The notes under the pieces are model-generated. The model was not told the DNA's origin. It saw only the letters and a list, made by a program, of their open reading frames with translations, and did no database searches. Both the position numbers and the translations under genes were made by a program. Below are positions 21,332 through 33,500 of a DNA stretch of 64,000 nt, piece by piece. Source of the DNA: Monoplex corrugatus (lineage: Eukaryota; Mollusca; Gastropoda; Littorinimorpha; Ranellidae); NCBI GenBank assembly GCA_030674185.1, contig CM060306.1, positions 191,001 to 255,000 on the forward strand. The letters are read 5' to 3'. How positions within the stretch are numbered: the first letter of the stretch is position 1; each line of letters starts with the position of its first letter.

Positions 21332-23665
21332 GTGTGTGTCTGTCTGTGTCTTCCACCCTTATCACCATTACCCTGATCAGTGGGTTAAGGTGTGTGTCTG
21401 TCTATGTCTTCCACCCTTATCACCATTACCCAGATCAGTGGGTTAAGGTGTGTGTGTGTGTGTCTGTCTGTCTTCCACCCTTATCACCATTATCCTGATC
21501 AGTGGGTTAAGGTGTGTGTGTGTGTGTGTGTCTGTCTGTCTGTCTTCCACCCTTATCACCATTACCCTGATCAGTGGGTTAAGGTGTGTGTGTGTGTCTG
21601 TCTGTCTTCCACCCTTATCACCATTACCCTGATCAGTGGGTTAAGGTGTGTGTGTGTGTGTGTGTGTGTGTCTGTCTGTCTTTCACCCTTATCATCATTA
21701 CCCTGATCAGTGGGTTAAGGTGTGTGTGTGTGTATGTGTCTGTCTTTCACCCTTATCACCATTACCCTGATCAGTGGGTTAAGGTGTGTATGTGTCTGTC
21801 TGTGTCTTCCACTCTATCACCATTACCCAGATCAGTGGGTTAAGGTGTGTGTGTGTCTGTCTTCCACCCTTATCACCATTACCCAGATCAGTGGGTTAAG
21901 GTGTGTGTGTGTGTGTGTGTGTCTTCCACCCTTATCACCATTACCCAGATCAGTGGGTTAAGGTGTGTGTCTGTCTGTGTCTTCCACCCTTATCACCATT
22001 ACCCAGATCAGTGGGTTAAGGTGTCTGTCTGTGTCTTCCACCCTTATCACCATTACCCAGATCAGTGGGTTAAGGTGTGTGTGTGTCTGTCTGTCTTCCA
22101 CCCTTATCACCATTACCCTGATCAGTGGGTTAAGGTGTGTGTGTGTCTGTCTGTGTCTTCCACCCTTATCACCATTACCCTGATCAGTGGGTTAAGGTGT
22201 GTGTGTGTATGTCTGTCTATGTCTTCCACCCTTATCACCATTACCCTGATCAGTGGGTTAAGGTGTGTCTGTCTGTCTGTCTATGTCTTCCACCCTTATC
22301 ACCATTACCCTGATCAGTGGGTTAAGTTGTGTGTGTGTGTGTCTGTCTATGTCTTCCACCCTTATCACCATTACCCTGATCAGTGGGTTAAGGTGTGTGT
22401 GTCTGTCTATGTCTTCCACCCTTATCACCATTACCCAGATCAGTGGGTTAAGGTGTGTGTGTGTCTGTCTGTCTTCCACCCTTATCACCATTACCCAGAT
22501 CAGTGGGTTAAGGTGTGTGTGTGTCTGTCTTCCACCCTTATCACCATTACCCAGATCAGTGGGTTAAGGTGTGTGTGTGTCTCTCTGTCTTCCATCCTTA
22601 TCACCATTACCCAGATCAGTGGGTTAAGGTGTGTATGTATGTGTCTGTCTGTCTTCCACCCTTATCACCATTACCCTGATCAGTGGGTTAAGGTGTGTGT
22701 GTGTGTGTGTCTGTCTTCCACCCTTATCACCATTACCCTGATCAGTGGGTTAAGGTGTGTGTGTGTGTGTCTGTCTTCCACCCTTATCACCATTACCCTG
22801 ATCAGTGGGTTAAGGTGTGTATGTGTCTGTCTGTCTTCCACCCTTATCACCATTACCCAGATCAGTGGGTTAAGGTGTGTGTCTGTCTTCCACCCTTATC
22901 ACCATTACCCAGATCAGTGGGTTAAGGTGTGTATGTGTCTGTCTGTCTTCCACCCTTATCACCATTACCCTGATCAGTGGGTTAAGGTGTGTGTGTCTGT
23001 CTATGTCTTCCACCCTTATCACCATTACCCTGATCAGTGGGTTAAGGTGTGTATGTGTCTGTCTATGTCTTCCACCCTTATCACCATTACCCTGATCAGT
23101 GGGTTAAGGTGTGTGTGTCTGTCTATGTCTTCCACCCTTATCACCATTACCCTGATCAGTGGGTTAAGGTGTATGTGTCTGTCTGTCTATGTCTTCCACC
23201 CTTATCACCATTACCCTGATCAGTGGGTTAAGGTGTGTATGTGTCTGTCTATGTCTTCCACCCTTATCACCATTACCCTGATCAGTGGGTTAAGGTGTAT
23301 GTGTCTGTCTGTCTATGTCTTCCACCCTTATCACCATTACCCTGATCAGTGGGTTAAGGTGTGTATGTGTCTGTCTATGTCTTCCACCCTTATCACCATT
23401 ACCCTGATCAGTGGGTTAAGGTGTGTGTGTCTGTCTATGTCTTCCACCCTTATCACCATTACCCTGATCAGTGGGTTAAGGTGTGTGTGTCTGTCTATGT
23501 CTTCCACCCTTATCACCATTACCCTGATCAGTGGGTTAAGGTGTGTGTGTGTATGTCTGTCTATGTCTTCCACCCTTATCACCATTACCCTGATCAGTGG
23601 GTTAAGGTGTGTGTATGTCTATGTCTTCCATCCTTATCACCATTACCCTGATCAGTGGGAAGAAC
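21332..23665 (+). repeat. ~56-bp minisatellite seeded on the exon C donor (~40 copies)
   Basis: Each unit is (GT)n CTGTCTGTC-type sequence, CTTCCACCCTTATCACCATT, then ACCCTGATCAGTGGGTTAAG|GTGTGTG. The last 15 exonic bases and donor, GATGAGTGGGTTAAG|GTGTGTG, differ from the repeat's GATCAGTGGGTTAAG|GTGTGTG by one base. The array is therefore a tandem amplification of the exon C / intron C boundary. Variation is mainly in the (TG)n length and in ACCCTGATC versus ACCCAGATC. Long repetitive ORFs through it are by-products. Confidence 0.95.
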
Positions 23666-23998
23666 TGTGTGTGTGTATATATGTGTGTATCTGTGTGTGT
23701 GTGTATGTGTGCCTGTGTCTGTGTCTTGTGTGCCTGTGCCTGTGTCTGTGTCTGTGTGTGTTCCTGTGTGTCTTTCACCCTTACCACTACTGTCCCCAAT
23801 CGATGGTATAGCACTGTGCACTCAACTGTACCCTACTTTGCAATACGGCGCAGGATTGCTCTACTTTTGGTGGGTATTTGCCAAAGATCATCAAGATTAT
23901 GGTGCATAGTTGTCTTCAGCAGGTGTAACTACCTCATATCATCTATGTACAACAGTATAGGAGTCGTGTCAATGGCTTGATGACTTGAAGCTACAAGA

Positions 23999-25250
23999 AT
24001 TTGTCAGTCACGCCATATAAAAATGGGAATGCCAAGGACTGCGGCAACTATAGAACCATCACCCTAATCAGCCACAGCAGTAAAGTACTGCTTATCATCA
24101 TACTGAACAGAATGAAACAAAAAGTAGAAGCTCTCTGACTGTCAGGCTGGTTACAGAACCAACAGAGGCATAACTGATGTTATGTCTTACAGATTTTGAT
24201 TGAAGTAGGGAACAGCAAACAAGAAGCTTCCTTTACCTTCATCAGCTACAGCAAGGCCTTTGACAGTGTCATACACCATCAGCTCTTTAACATAGTGGCA
24301 AAGATGGGCTTCCCCAAACACTTGGTGTCACTTATAGCAGCATTATATGAAGACCAAAAAGCGAGTCGGATGTAAGATGCGCACTGCGCATACTTTGGCA
24401 TTAAGAAAGGAATCAGGCAGGGTTGCATCTTTTCGCCTCATCTTTTCAACTTATATACAGAGTCGGTCATTAGAGAGACAGATTTAGAAAAGATGGGCAT
24501 AAAGATCAGAGAAAGAAACATCACCAACTTGAGATATAAAGGCGACATTGCATTGACGGCAGATAACATGCATGAAGAGAATTCTCTACCAAGTAGGTGC
24601 AGCAGGTTGCAGGACAGGATTGAAACCAAATGCTGAAAATACCAAAGTCATGCACATAGTGAGAAAGGAAGGCCAGAGACATCCAAACATTCAATTAGAT
24701 AAAACAGACCTAGAAAATGTCTTAAGATCTGTTAAAGCAAATGACAGTTCCTGCACCAAAGATGTGAAAATAATAATTGGCATGACAAAACAAAAAATGG
24801 TCCAATTAAACAACGTATGGAAAGACAGAGGGATTTCCCAAATATTTAGAATTAAGAATCCTGAAAATTTTGAATTGGCCTGTTTTAATGTATGGTTGCA
24901 AGGCCTGGACACTAAGAAACAACAAAGAAAATAAAATCAATGCAACAGAAATGTGGTTCTGTAGACGACTTCTGAGAATCAAATGGACAGACAGAAAAAA
25001 CCCAAAGGATAGCATATCAAAGGAGCTAAATGTTAAGCGCCAACTGCTAACAGAGGCCGACAAAAGATTGAAATATGTAGGCCATGCGATCAGAAACACC
25101 AAAACAGATTTGATATCAACAGTCCTGCAGGGGAAAGTTGAGGTGAGGAGGAAGAATGGCGACTGCATGCCTTCTGCTTCAACAACATCGCTGATGTCTG
25201 TGGTCAGGGGATCCAGAAAATTGTCCGCAGGAGTCTCAGTTGTGTGACCT
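23999..25250 (+). pseudogene. decayed non-LTR retrotransposon (RT domain remnant)
   Basis: Broken RT-coding sequence spread over three frames. Legible blocks are NGNAKDCGNYRTITLISH, RQGCIFSPHLFNLY (motif B), RYKGDIALTADNM (where the catalytic FADD should be), YGCKAWTLRNNKEN, MWFCRRLLRIKWTDRKN and VLQGKVEVRRKNG. Several internal stops and frame changes are present, and the catalytic Asp pair is lost. The tail resembles the LINE fragment at 10575, so both are likely one RTE-like family. No 5' endonuclease is visible. Confidence 0.8.
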
Positions 25251-25545
25251 TGAGAAGACTTGTGACGTCGAGTGTGGCTCCTACTGCCGATCCCTGTGAA
25301 GGACATTGTGACATGGAGTGTGGCTCCTACTGCCGATCCCTGTGAAGGACATTGTGACATGGAGTGTGGCTCCTACTGCCGATCCCTGTGAAGGACATTG
25401 TGACATGGAGTGTGGCTCCTACTGCCGATCCCTGTGAAGGACATTGTGACATGGAGTGTGGCTCCTACTGCCGATCCCTGTGAAGGACATTGTGACGTCG
25501 AGTGTGGCTCCTACTGCCGATCCCTGTGAAAGATGAGGTGAATAT
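25251..25545 (+). repeat. 46-bp tandem repeat at the LINE 3' end
   Basis: About five copies of ATTGTGACATGGAGTGTGGC plus TCCTACTGCCGATCCCTGTG plus AAGGAC, directly continuing the 3' end of the decayed LINE. The first and last copies read TGACGTCGAG and the middle ones TGACATGGAG, consistent with homogenisation of the inner units. Confidence 0.92.
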
Positions 25546-25859
25546 ATGTGAGGTGAGCTGCCTCCCAGTGGCACCACACACAAGTCCTCCTCACAATGCC
25601 TAGGTCATGAGAAAACTTCTTCCTTTTTTTATGGCCTCAATCCAAGCAGGCAGGTCACATTGTCATGGAGCTTCTAATCTGAGCAAGGAAATTTCATGAT
25701 CTTCGCCTGGTTTTGTGCTCTCATTGCGCCATCTTTGAGTTCTCTGTGTGATCCCACTTCTGGGTTATGCTCTCACCTTGTCTACCTGCTTGAAGAGAAT
25801 GGGAAATAAACATCTTACTTCGACATGTTGCAGGTAGGCTGGTGAGAGTGCAACCCAGA

Positions 25860-25905
25860 AATGTGTGTGTGTGTTTGCCTGTGTTGTGGTGTGTGTTGTG
25901 TTGTG

Positions 25906-25941
<36 letters not shown>

Positions 25942-26145
25942 TTAAATACAGGTACAGCAGACCCGTACAGAGCACAATACCCAAGAAGTGTGTGTGTATG
26001 TGTGTGTGTATGTGTGCGTATATGTGTGTGTATGTGTGAGTGTGTATATATGTGTGTGTGTATGTGTGAGTGTGTATATGTGTGTATGTGTGAGTGTATA
26101 TGTGTGTGTATGTGAATGTGTATATGTGTGTGTGTGTGTGTGTAG
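25860..26145 (+). repeat. (TG)n-rich tract before exon D
   Basis: TG repeats at 25860-25940 and imperfect TGTGTATGTGTGAGTG repeats at 25988-26140 lead into the exon D acceptor GTGTGTGTAG. This gives a weak, purine-containing pyrimidine tract. Confidence 0.92.
25942..25988 (+). pseudogene. duplicate of the 5' part of exon D
   Basis: TTAAATACAGGTACAGCAGA and so on through AGAGCACAATACCCAAGAA match the first 47 bases of exon D (26146 onwards) with about nine substitutions. The copy has the same upstream context, (TG)n ending GTGTGTAG, and it ends AAGAA|GTGTGTG, a potential donor. In the gene's frame it reads LNTGTADPYRAQYPR, still open. It could be spliced as a small decoy exon, but its length (46-47) would shift the frame. 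Confidence 0.75.
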
Positions 26146-26280
26146 TTAAACACAGGTACAGTAGGCCTCTACAGAGCACAATATTCAAGCGACATGTTGG
26201 TTCAGCTGATACCAGCCATCAAAGACAAGTCCCTGCCTCCAAAGGACAGGCTGGGTCTGCAGAATGACCTCTTTGCTCTG
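26146..26280 (+). CDS. NPEPPS: NPEPPS exon D (start of C-terminal helical domain)
   Basis: 135 bases, phase 0 at both ends: LNTGTVGLYRAQYSSDMLV, QLIPAIKDKSLPPKDRLGL and QNDLFAL. It carries the hallmark 'N.G..G.YR..Y' motif that opens the ERAP1_C-like domain of M1 peptidases, plus 'DRLGLQNDLFAL', conserved in puromycin-sensitive aminopeptidase. Acceptor GTGTGTAG|TTAAAC; donor CTG|GTCAGTC. A later start at the ATG (26194) would lose the conserved motif, so the acceptor-defined start is preferred. Confidence 0.93.
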
Positions 26281-28025
26281 GTCAGTCACTGTCTGTCTGT
26301 CTGTATGCCTGTCTATTTATCTGTCTGTCTGTCCACTGAATTGAAAATGAACAATACACAAACAGCATACAACATAAACATACAATAATACAAGCCAAAT
26401 ACAACAAAAGACAACAAAGAAAAAACGATATAACAACAGAAAAAAAATCAAGACAACAGTAACAAAATATCAGAGACAATAACAACAGACAATACAAACA
26501 AACAACAACGATAATATCAACAAAACAAAACAACGACAAAAACAAAACAAAACAACAGAACAAAAACAGAATAACAACAGACAATAAACAAAACAACAAT
26601 GGACAAACAACAAACAAAAACAACACAACAATAACAATAACAACAGAACAATAACAACAAACAGAACAACAACAGAAATAAACATAACAACAGACACAAC
26701 AAATAGACATTAAACAAACAAACATGTAACAACAATCACAAATAGAATAACAATAGCAGAATAAAAACAAACAGAATAACAACAATAATAACAGACAGCA
26801 GCAAAGAACAACAAAAAAACATACAATAACAACAGAACAATAACGTAACATAGAATAACAACAGACAATAACAATAGAAAACAGACAAGTAACAAATAGA
26901 ATAACAACAGACAAAACCAGAATAACAACAACACATAACAACGAATAACAACAGACAATAAAAAATAACAACAGAAAAAAAATAAGACAACAGTAACAAC
27001 AATACACAACATAACAACAGAATACCAACAGAACAACAAGAATAAACAAAAATAACAAACAGACAAAACAAAAATCAGAAAACAAAACAAAGATATAACA
27101 GACAATAACAATAAAACAGACAGTAACAAACAAATAACAACAGTAATCAACAAACAATTAAATAACAACAAACAACAATAACAACAACAGACAAACCAGA
27201 AACAACAGACAATAATAACAATAACAACAGACAATACAATAAAGACAGAATAAACAATAAAACAGACAAAACCAGAATAACAACAGACAATAACTAACAG
27301 AATAACATCAGACAATATCAATAAAAACAGACAGTAATAAACAGAATAACAACACAATAACAATAAAAACAGTAACTAACAGAATAACAAACAATAACAA
27401 CAGACAGTAACAAACAGAATAACAACAGACAATAACAATAAAATCAGACAGTAACAAACAGAATAACAACAGACAATAATAAAAACAGACAGTAACAAAC
27501 AATAACAACAGACAGTAATAAACAGAATAACAACAGACAATAATAATAACAACAGACAGTAACAAACAGAATAACAACAATAACAATAACAGACAGTAAC
27601 AAACAAAATGACAACAGACAATAACAATAAAAACAGTAACAAACAAAATGACAAGAGACAATAATAAAACAGACAGTAATAAACAGAATAACAACAGACA
27701 ATAATAACAACAGACAGTAATAAACAGAATAACAACAGACAATAACAACAGACAGTAATAACAGAATAACAACAGACAACAATAACAACAGACTAATAAA
27801 CAGTAACAACAGACAATAACAATAAAAACAGTAATAAACAATAACAACAGACAATAACAATAAAAACAGACAATAACAACAAAAACAGACATTAACAATA
27901 AAAACAGATAGTAACAAAGAGAATAACAACAGACAATAACAAAAACAGACAGTAACAAACAGAATAACAACAGACAATAACAATAACAACAGACAGTAAC
28001 AAACAGAATAACAACAGACAATAAC
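26281..28025 (+). repeat. A-rich ~44-bp minisatellite of intron D, block 1
   Basis: After a short (TGTC)n tract, the intron becomes AACAACAGACAATAACAATA / AAAACAGACAGTAACAAACA / GAAT repeats, with irregular unit lengths and almost no G or T. Early units (26340-27300) are degenerate and later ones regular. On the minus strand the repeat is open in all frames and yields long hydrophobic Val/Leu/Cys/Tyr ORFs, which I do not regard as genes. Confidence 0.93.
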
Positions 28026-28710
28026 CTTGGTGTAACTCTTGATCAAACCCTGTCCTTCCGCCAGCATGTGAGCAACGTCTGTCGGACTTGTTTTCTTGAA
28101 CTCCGCCGAATTGCTTCTATCCGCCACCTCCTCTCAGACACGACAAAGGCTCTTGTCTGTGCATTTGTTCTATCCCGTCTCGATTACTGTAATGCTCTTT
28201 TTTCTGGTTCCCCCTCTCATCTCATTAACAAACTTCAGAAAGTTCAAAATCATGCTGCCCGTCTCATCTTCCGCTCTTCAAAATTTAACCATGTTACGCC
28301 ATTGCTCTGTTCTCTCCACTGGCTCCCTGTTCAGCAAAGAATATCCTACAAGATTGCCTGCCTCTGCTTCAAATCTATTGAGTCTTCCTGTCCTGAGTAT
28401 CTCACCCATCTGTTACATCTCTACACGCCATCTCGAGCTTTGCGGTCCTCATCTGATACCCGTCTCTATAGTATCCCCATAGTCCGCACTAAAAGGTTTG
28501 GGCAGCGTTCTTTTTCCTATCAAGCTTCAACCATCTGGAATCAGTTACCTCGCTCTCTTAGATACTCACCCTCTCTGTCCACATTCAAACGCTCCCTCAA
28601 AACTTACCTGTTTCCCAAAACTGGTAATCTCTGCCCCTTCCCCCCATGTAATGTAATGGTGACATTATAGTGTCTTAGTGTCAATGTGTCATTGTATTTG
28701 CATGTCATGC

Positions 28711-28742
<32 letters not shown>

Positions 28743-28855
28743 TGTGTGTGTGTGGGTGCTTCTGTGGGTGTGTGTTCTTGTGATTCTGGTTATATGTTTT
28801 GCCATTGTAAACGCCTAGGGCATTAATTTGATTAGGCGTACTAAATGTTCATAAT
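28026..28855 (+). mobile_element. L2/CR1-group LINE family 2, 5'-truncated
   Basis: Begins inside the RT C-terminal region at AACCTTGGTGTAACTCTTGA (NLGVTLDQTLSFRQH). It runs through a stop at 28670 and a 3' UTR with (TG)n and CGCCTAGGGCATTAATTTGA, to an (ATA)n tail. It is inserted in sense orientation in the A-rich array. The family is related to 49967-50948 (shared NLGVTLD, FVLSRLDYCN, FGQRSFSYQA). Confidence 0.88.
28068..28670 (+). pseudogene. LINE family 2 RT C-terminal domain
   Basis: A 200-codon open piece: CRTCFLELRRIASIRHLLS, VLSRLDYCNALFSGSP, QNHAARLIFRSSKFNHVTP, LHWLPVQQRISYKIACLCF, RTKRFGQRSFSYQA and WNQLPRSLRYSPSLSTFKR. This is the conserved thumb/C-terminal region of L2/CR1-group LINEs. 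The catalytic palm is absent because of 5' truncation, so no activity is expected. Confidence 0.88.
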
Positions 28856-31654
28856 AATAATAATAATAACAAAAACACAGTAACAAACATAACAGACAAT
28901 AACAATAAAAACAGACAGTAACAAACAGAATAACAACAGACAATAACAATAAAAACAGACAGTAACTAACAGAATAACAACAGACAATAACAAAAAAACA
29001 GACAGTAATAAACAGAATAACAACAGACAATAACAATAAAAACAGACAGTAACAAACATAATAACAACAGACAATAATAAAAACACAGTAACAAACATAA
29101 TAACAGACAATAACAATAATAACAGACAGTAACAAACAGAATAACAACAGACAATAACAATAAAAACAGACAGTAACAAACAGAATAACAACAGACAATA
29201 ACAACAAAAACACAGTAACAAACATAACAGACAATAACAATAATAACAGACAGTAACAAACAGAATAACAACAGACAATAACAATAAAAACAGACAGTAA
29301 CAAACAGAATAACAACAGACAATAACAATAACAACAGACAGTAACAAACAGAATAAAAACAGACAATAACAATAAAAACACAGTAATAAACAGAATAACA
29401 ACAGACAATAACAATAACAACAGACAGTAACAAACAGAATAAAAACAGACAATAACAATAAAAACACAGTAACAAACAGAATAACAACAGACAATAACAA
29501 TAAAAACACAGTAACAAACAGAATAACAACAGACAATAACAATAACAACATACAGTAACAAACAGAATAGAAACAGACAATAACAATAAAAACACAGTAA
29601 CAAACAGAATAACAACAGACAGTAACAATAACAACAGACAGTAACAAACAGAATAACAACAGACAACAATAACAACAGACAGTAACAAACAATAACAACA
29701 GACAATAACAATAACAACAGACAGTAACAAACAGAATAACAACAGACAATAACAATAAAAACAGACGGTAATAAACAGAATAATAACAGACAATAATAAA
29801 AACAGACTAACAATAAAAACACAGTAACAAACAGAATAACAGACAATAACAATAAAAACAGTAACAAGCAGAATAACAGACAATAACAATAACAACAGAC
29901 AGTAACAAACAGAATAACAACAGACAATAACAGTAACAACAGACAGTAACAAACAGAATAACAACAGACAATAACAATAAAAACAGACAGTAACAAACAG
30001 AATAACAACAGACAATAACAATAACAACAGACAGTAACAAACAGAATAACAACAGACAATAACAATAACAACAGACAGTAATAAACAATAACAACAGACA
30101 ATAACATAACAACAGACAGTAACAAACAGAATAACAACAGACAATAACAATAACAACAGACTGTAACAAACAGAATAACAACAGACAGTAATAAACAGAA
30201 TAACAACAGACAATAACAATAAAAACATACAGTAACAAACAGAATAACAACAGACAATAACAACAGACAGTAATAAACAGAATAACAACAGACAATAACA
30301 ATAAAAACATACAGTAACAAACAGAATAACAACAGACAATAACAACAGACAGTAATAAACAGAATAACAACAGACAATAACAATAACAACAGACAGTAAT
30401 AAACAGAATAACAACAGACAATAACAATAACAACAGACAGTAACAAACAGAATAACAACAGACAATAACAATAACAACAGACAGTAATAAACAGAATAAC
30501 AACAGACAATAACAATAACAACAGACAGTAACAAACAGAATAACAACAGACAATAACAATAAAAACATACAGTAACAAACAGAATAACAACAGACAATAA
30601 CAACAGACAGTAATAAACAGAATAACAACAGACAATAACAATAACAACAGACAGTAACAAACAGAATAACAACAGACAATAACAACAGACAGTAATAAAC
30701 AGAATACCAACAGACAATAACAATAAAAACATACAGTAACAAACAGAATAACAACAGACAATAACAATAACAACAGACAGTAATAAACAGAATAACAACA
30801 GACAATAACAACAGACAGTAACAAACAGAATAACAACAGACAATAACAATAAAAACATACAGTAACAAACAGAATAACAACAGACAATAACAACAGACAG
30901 TAATAAACAGAATACCAACAGACAATAACAATAACAACAAACTAATAAACAGAATAACAACAGACAATAACAATAACAACAGACAGTAACAAACAGAATA
31001 ACAGACAATAACAATAACAACAGACAGTAATAAACAGAATAACAACAGACAATAATAACAACAGACAGTAACAAACAATAACAACAGACAATAACAATAA
31101 CAACAGACAGTAACAAACAGAATAACAACAGACAATAACAATAACAACAGACAGTAATAAACAGAATAACAACAGACAATAACAATAAAAACAGACGGTA
31201 ATAAACAGAATAACAACAGATATTAACAATAAAACAGTAATAAACAGAATAACAACAGACAGTAACAATAAAAACAGTAATAAACAGAATAACAACAGAC
31301 AATAACAATAAAAACACAGTAACAAACAGAATAACAACAGACAATAACAATATAAACAATAATAAACAGAATAACAACAGACAATAATAACAGACAATAA
31401 CAATAAAAACAGACAGTAACAAACAGAATAACAACAGACAATAATAACAACAGACAGTGTAAAACAGAATAACAACAGACAATAGCAATAAAAACAGACA
31501 GTAACAAACATAATAACAACAAACAATAACAACAAAAACAGTAACAAACAGAATAACAACAGACAATAACAATAACAGACAGTAATAAACAGAATAAGAA
31601 CAGACAATAACAATAAAAACAGACAGTAACAAACATAATAACATAATAATAATA
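28856..31654 (+). repeat. A-rich minisatellite of intron D, block 2
   Basis: More than 50 units of the same repeat, here very regular. 3-bp-step variants (ACAATAACAACAGACAG versus ACAATAACAATAAAAACAG) keep the minus strand open for 892 codons. Confidence 0.95.
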
Positions 31655-31777
31655 ACATAATAATAATAATAATTACAATATTTATATAGCGCAAAATCTT
31701 GATAAAATCAAATCTAAGCGCTGAAGCAGACACACACGCACGCACACACGCACACACACAGCACGCGCGCACACACA

Positions 31778-31834
<57 letters not shown>

Positions 31835-33500
31835 ACCACGCATGGCTATAAATGGGGAGAAAGAATAAAAGCAATAAAAGCAAGAATAAAAGCAATGGAA
31901 AATTATAGAGAGCATAGCATATACAATTATATATTATAACCATGTGATTCCCCTCCGAGCGGAGACAGGCTGCAGAGGGGGGGGGGGGGGGTTAGGATTT
32001 TATGCGGAGGAGAAAAGGTGAGTTTTGAGAGCAGACTTGAAGGAGGCAAAAGTAGGTTGCTGACGGACTGAGAGAGGAAGTTTGTTCCAGGAGAGTGGAC
32101 CAGAAACAGAGAAGGCTCGTGGATCATAGGTATTGAGCTTAGTGCGTGGAAAGCGAAAAGTCAGAGGATCGGAGGCAGAGCGGAGGGTACGTGAGGGAAG
32201 ATAGATCTCAAGTAGGCTTGACAGGTAATCGGGGGCTGCGTTATTGAGGCTTTTGTAGCACATGGTGTCTAGTTTGTACTGTATGCGCTTTGATACAGGG
32301 AGCCAGTGAAGTTGTGCCAGGAGAGGAGATATGTGGTCAGCTTTTTTCTTTTTGAGTACAAGGCATACAGCATTGTTTTGAATGCGCTGTAGGATGTGAA
32401 TGATGGAGGCAGGAAGACCAGACAGGAGTGAATTGCAATAGTCAATGCGAGACATTATGAAGGAGAGAACGAGTTTTGCAGTTGTTTCGACAGAGAGATA
32501 CTTCCTGATCAGGCTTATACGATGGAGATGATAGTAGCAAGATCTGGCAGTTTGAGAAACAAAGTTGTTCATGGACAGGGTAGAGTCAATGCAGACACCA
32601 AGGTTTTTAGCTGAATCAGAAATTGGGACTGATGTGTTACATAATGGGAGAGAAAGAGGAGGCAGCTGAGAAAGTTTCTGACGGGTGCCAATGAGGATAG
32701 CTTCTGTCTTGTTGTCATTAAGCTGAAGTTTGTTGAACGTCATCCAGTTCTTAATGTCCGAGTAACACTCAGTGGTACGAGTCAAGAGGCGCTGTATATT
32801 ATCAGGTGAGAAACTGTCTTGAAGTTGGGTGTCATCAGCATAGAAGTGGTGTTATATAGAGTGGGAGTTGATGATGGTGGACAGGGGGGAGGTGTAAAGT
32901 GAAAAGAACAGGGCCAAGGACAGATCCTTGTGGAACACCACAGGTCAGGTATGCAGGTTGAGAGTAAGTGCCATTGATGAGAACAGTTTGTTTTCTGTTT
33001 GATAAATACGAAGTGAAAAAGGAGAGAGCAATGTCAGAGATGCCAAAAGTATGATGAAGTCTAGAAAGGAGAATACCATGGTCATTGGTATCGAAGGCTG
33101 CAGACAGATCAAGGAGTGTGAGGAGAGAGACTTTGCCAGTATCAGTTGCAAGGAGGAGATTGTTGAGAATGTGTAGCAAGGCAGTTTCAGTGCTATGGCA
33201 CTGGCGGTAGGCTGACTGGAAAGGATTGAGGAGATTGTTGGCAGACAGGTGAGAGTTCAGCTGGTTGAGGACGACTTTTTCAAGGAGTTTTGACAAGAAA
33301 GAGAGATTAGAGATAGGCCGGTAATTTTTCTGTTCATTTGGGTCTAAATTGTATTTCTTGAGGAGAGGGTGAACAATAGCAGACTTGAAAGAATCTGGGA
33401 CAGTTCCAGTTTGAAGAGAAGTGTTGATGATGTCAGTGATGAATGGGAGGAGAGTAGGGAGACAGTCGGAGTAGAGAGAACCTGGAAGAGGATCCAGTTC
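31655..33500 (-). mobile_element. L2/CR1-group LINE family 1, copy at 31.7 kb
   Basis: Minus-strand copy within the A-rich array. Tail (TAA)n plus TTACAATATTTATATAGCGC at 31655-31700, a (CA)n tract at 31725-31832, a 15-base G run (31977-31991), then the RT-coding region to GGATCCAGTTC at 33500, where it is 5'-truncated. A frameshift near 32880 splits the RT frame. The YADD box (FYADDTQL, about 32832-32855) is intact. Confidence 0.9.
32000..32835 (-). pseudogene. LINE family 1 RT, C-terminal part
   Basis: From the catalytic FYADDTQL through [91 protein letters not shown] and the terminal KTHLFSSA. Same family as the copies at 36.6, 40, 48 and 61 kb. The upstream palm (LLDLSAAFDTNDHG, GVPQGSVLGPVLFT) is in another frame at 32870-33500, and that motif A has I to N (DTNDHG instead of DTIDHG). 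Confidence 0.88.

Noticed and set aside
21847..23811. 654-codon ORF through the exon C donor array
   Set aside because: Pure repeat translation (HPYHHYPDQWVKVCV units) in a frame that is not the gene's frame; exon C's own frame stops at 21376.
26194..26388. Stand-alone small ORF starting at the Met in exon D
   Set aside because: The conserved aminopeptidase sequence starts upstream at the acceptor (26146), and the frame after 26280 is intron sequence.
28966..31644. Very long minus-strand ORFs (up to 892 codons) of Leu/Val/Cys/Tyr-rich peptide in intron D
   Set aside because: They follow the minisatellite unit in several overlapping frames, have no start context or non-repeat domain, and are interrupted only where LINEs enter. 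They are open by composition (no stops in the complement of an AAC-rich repeat).
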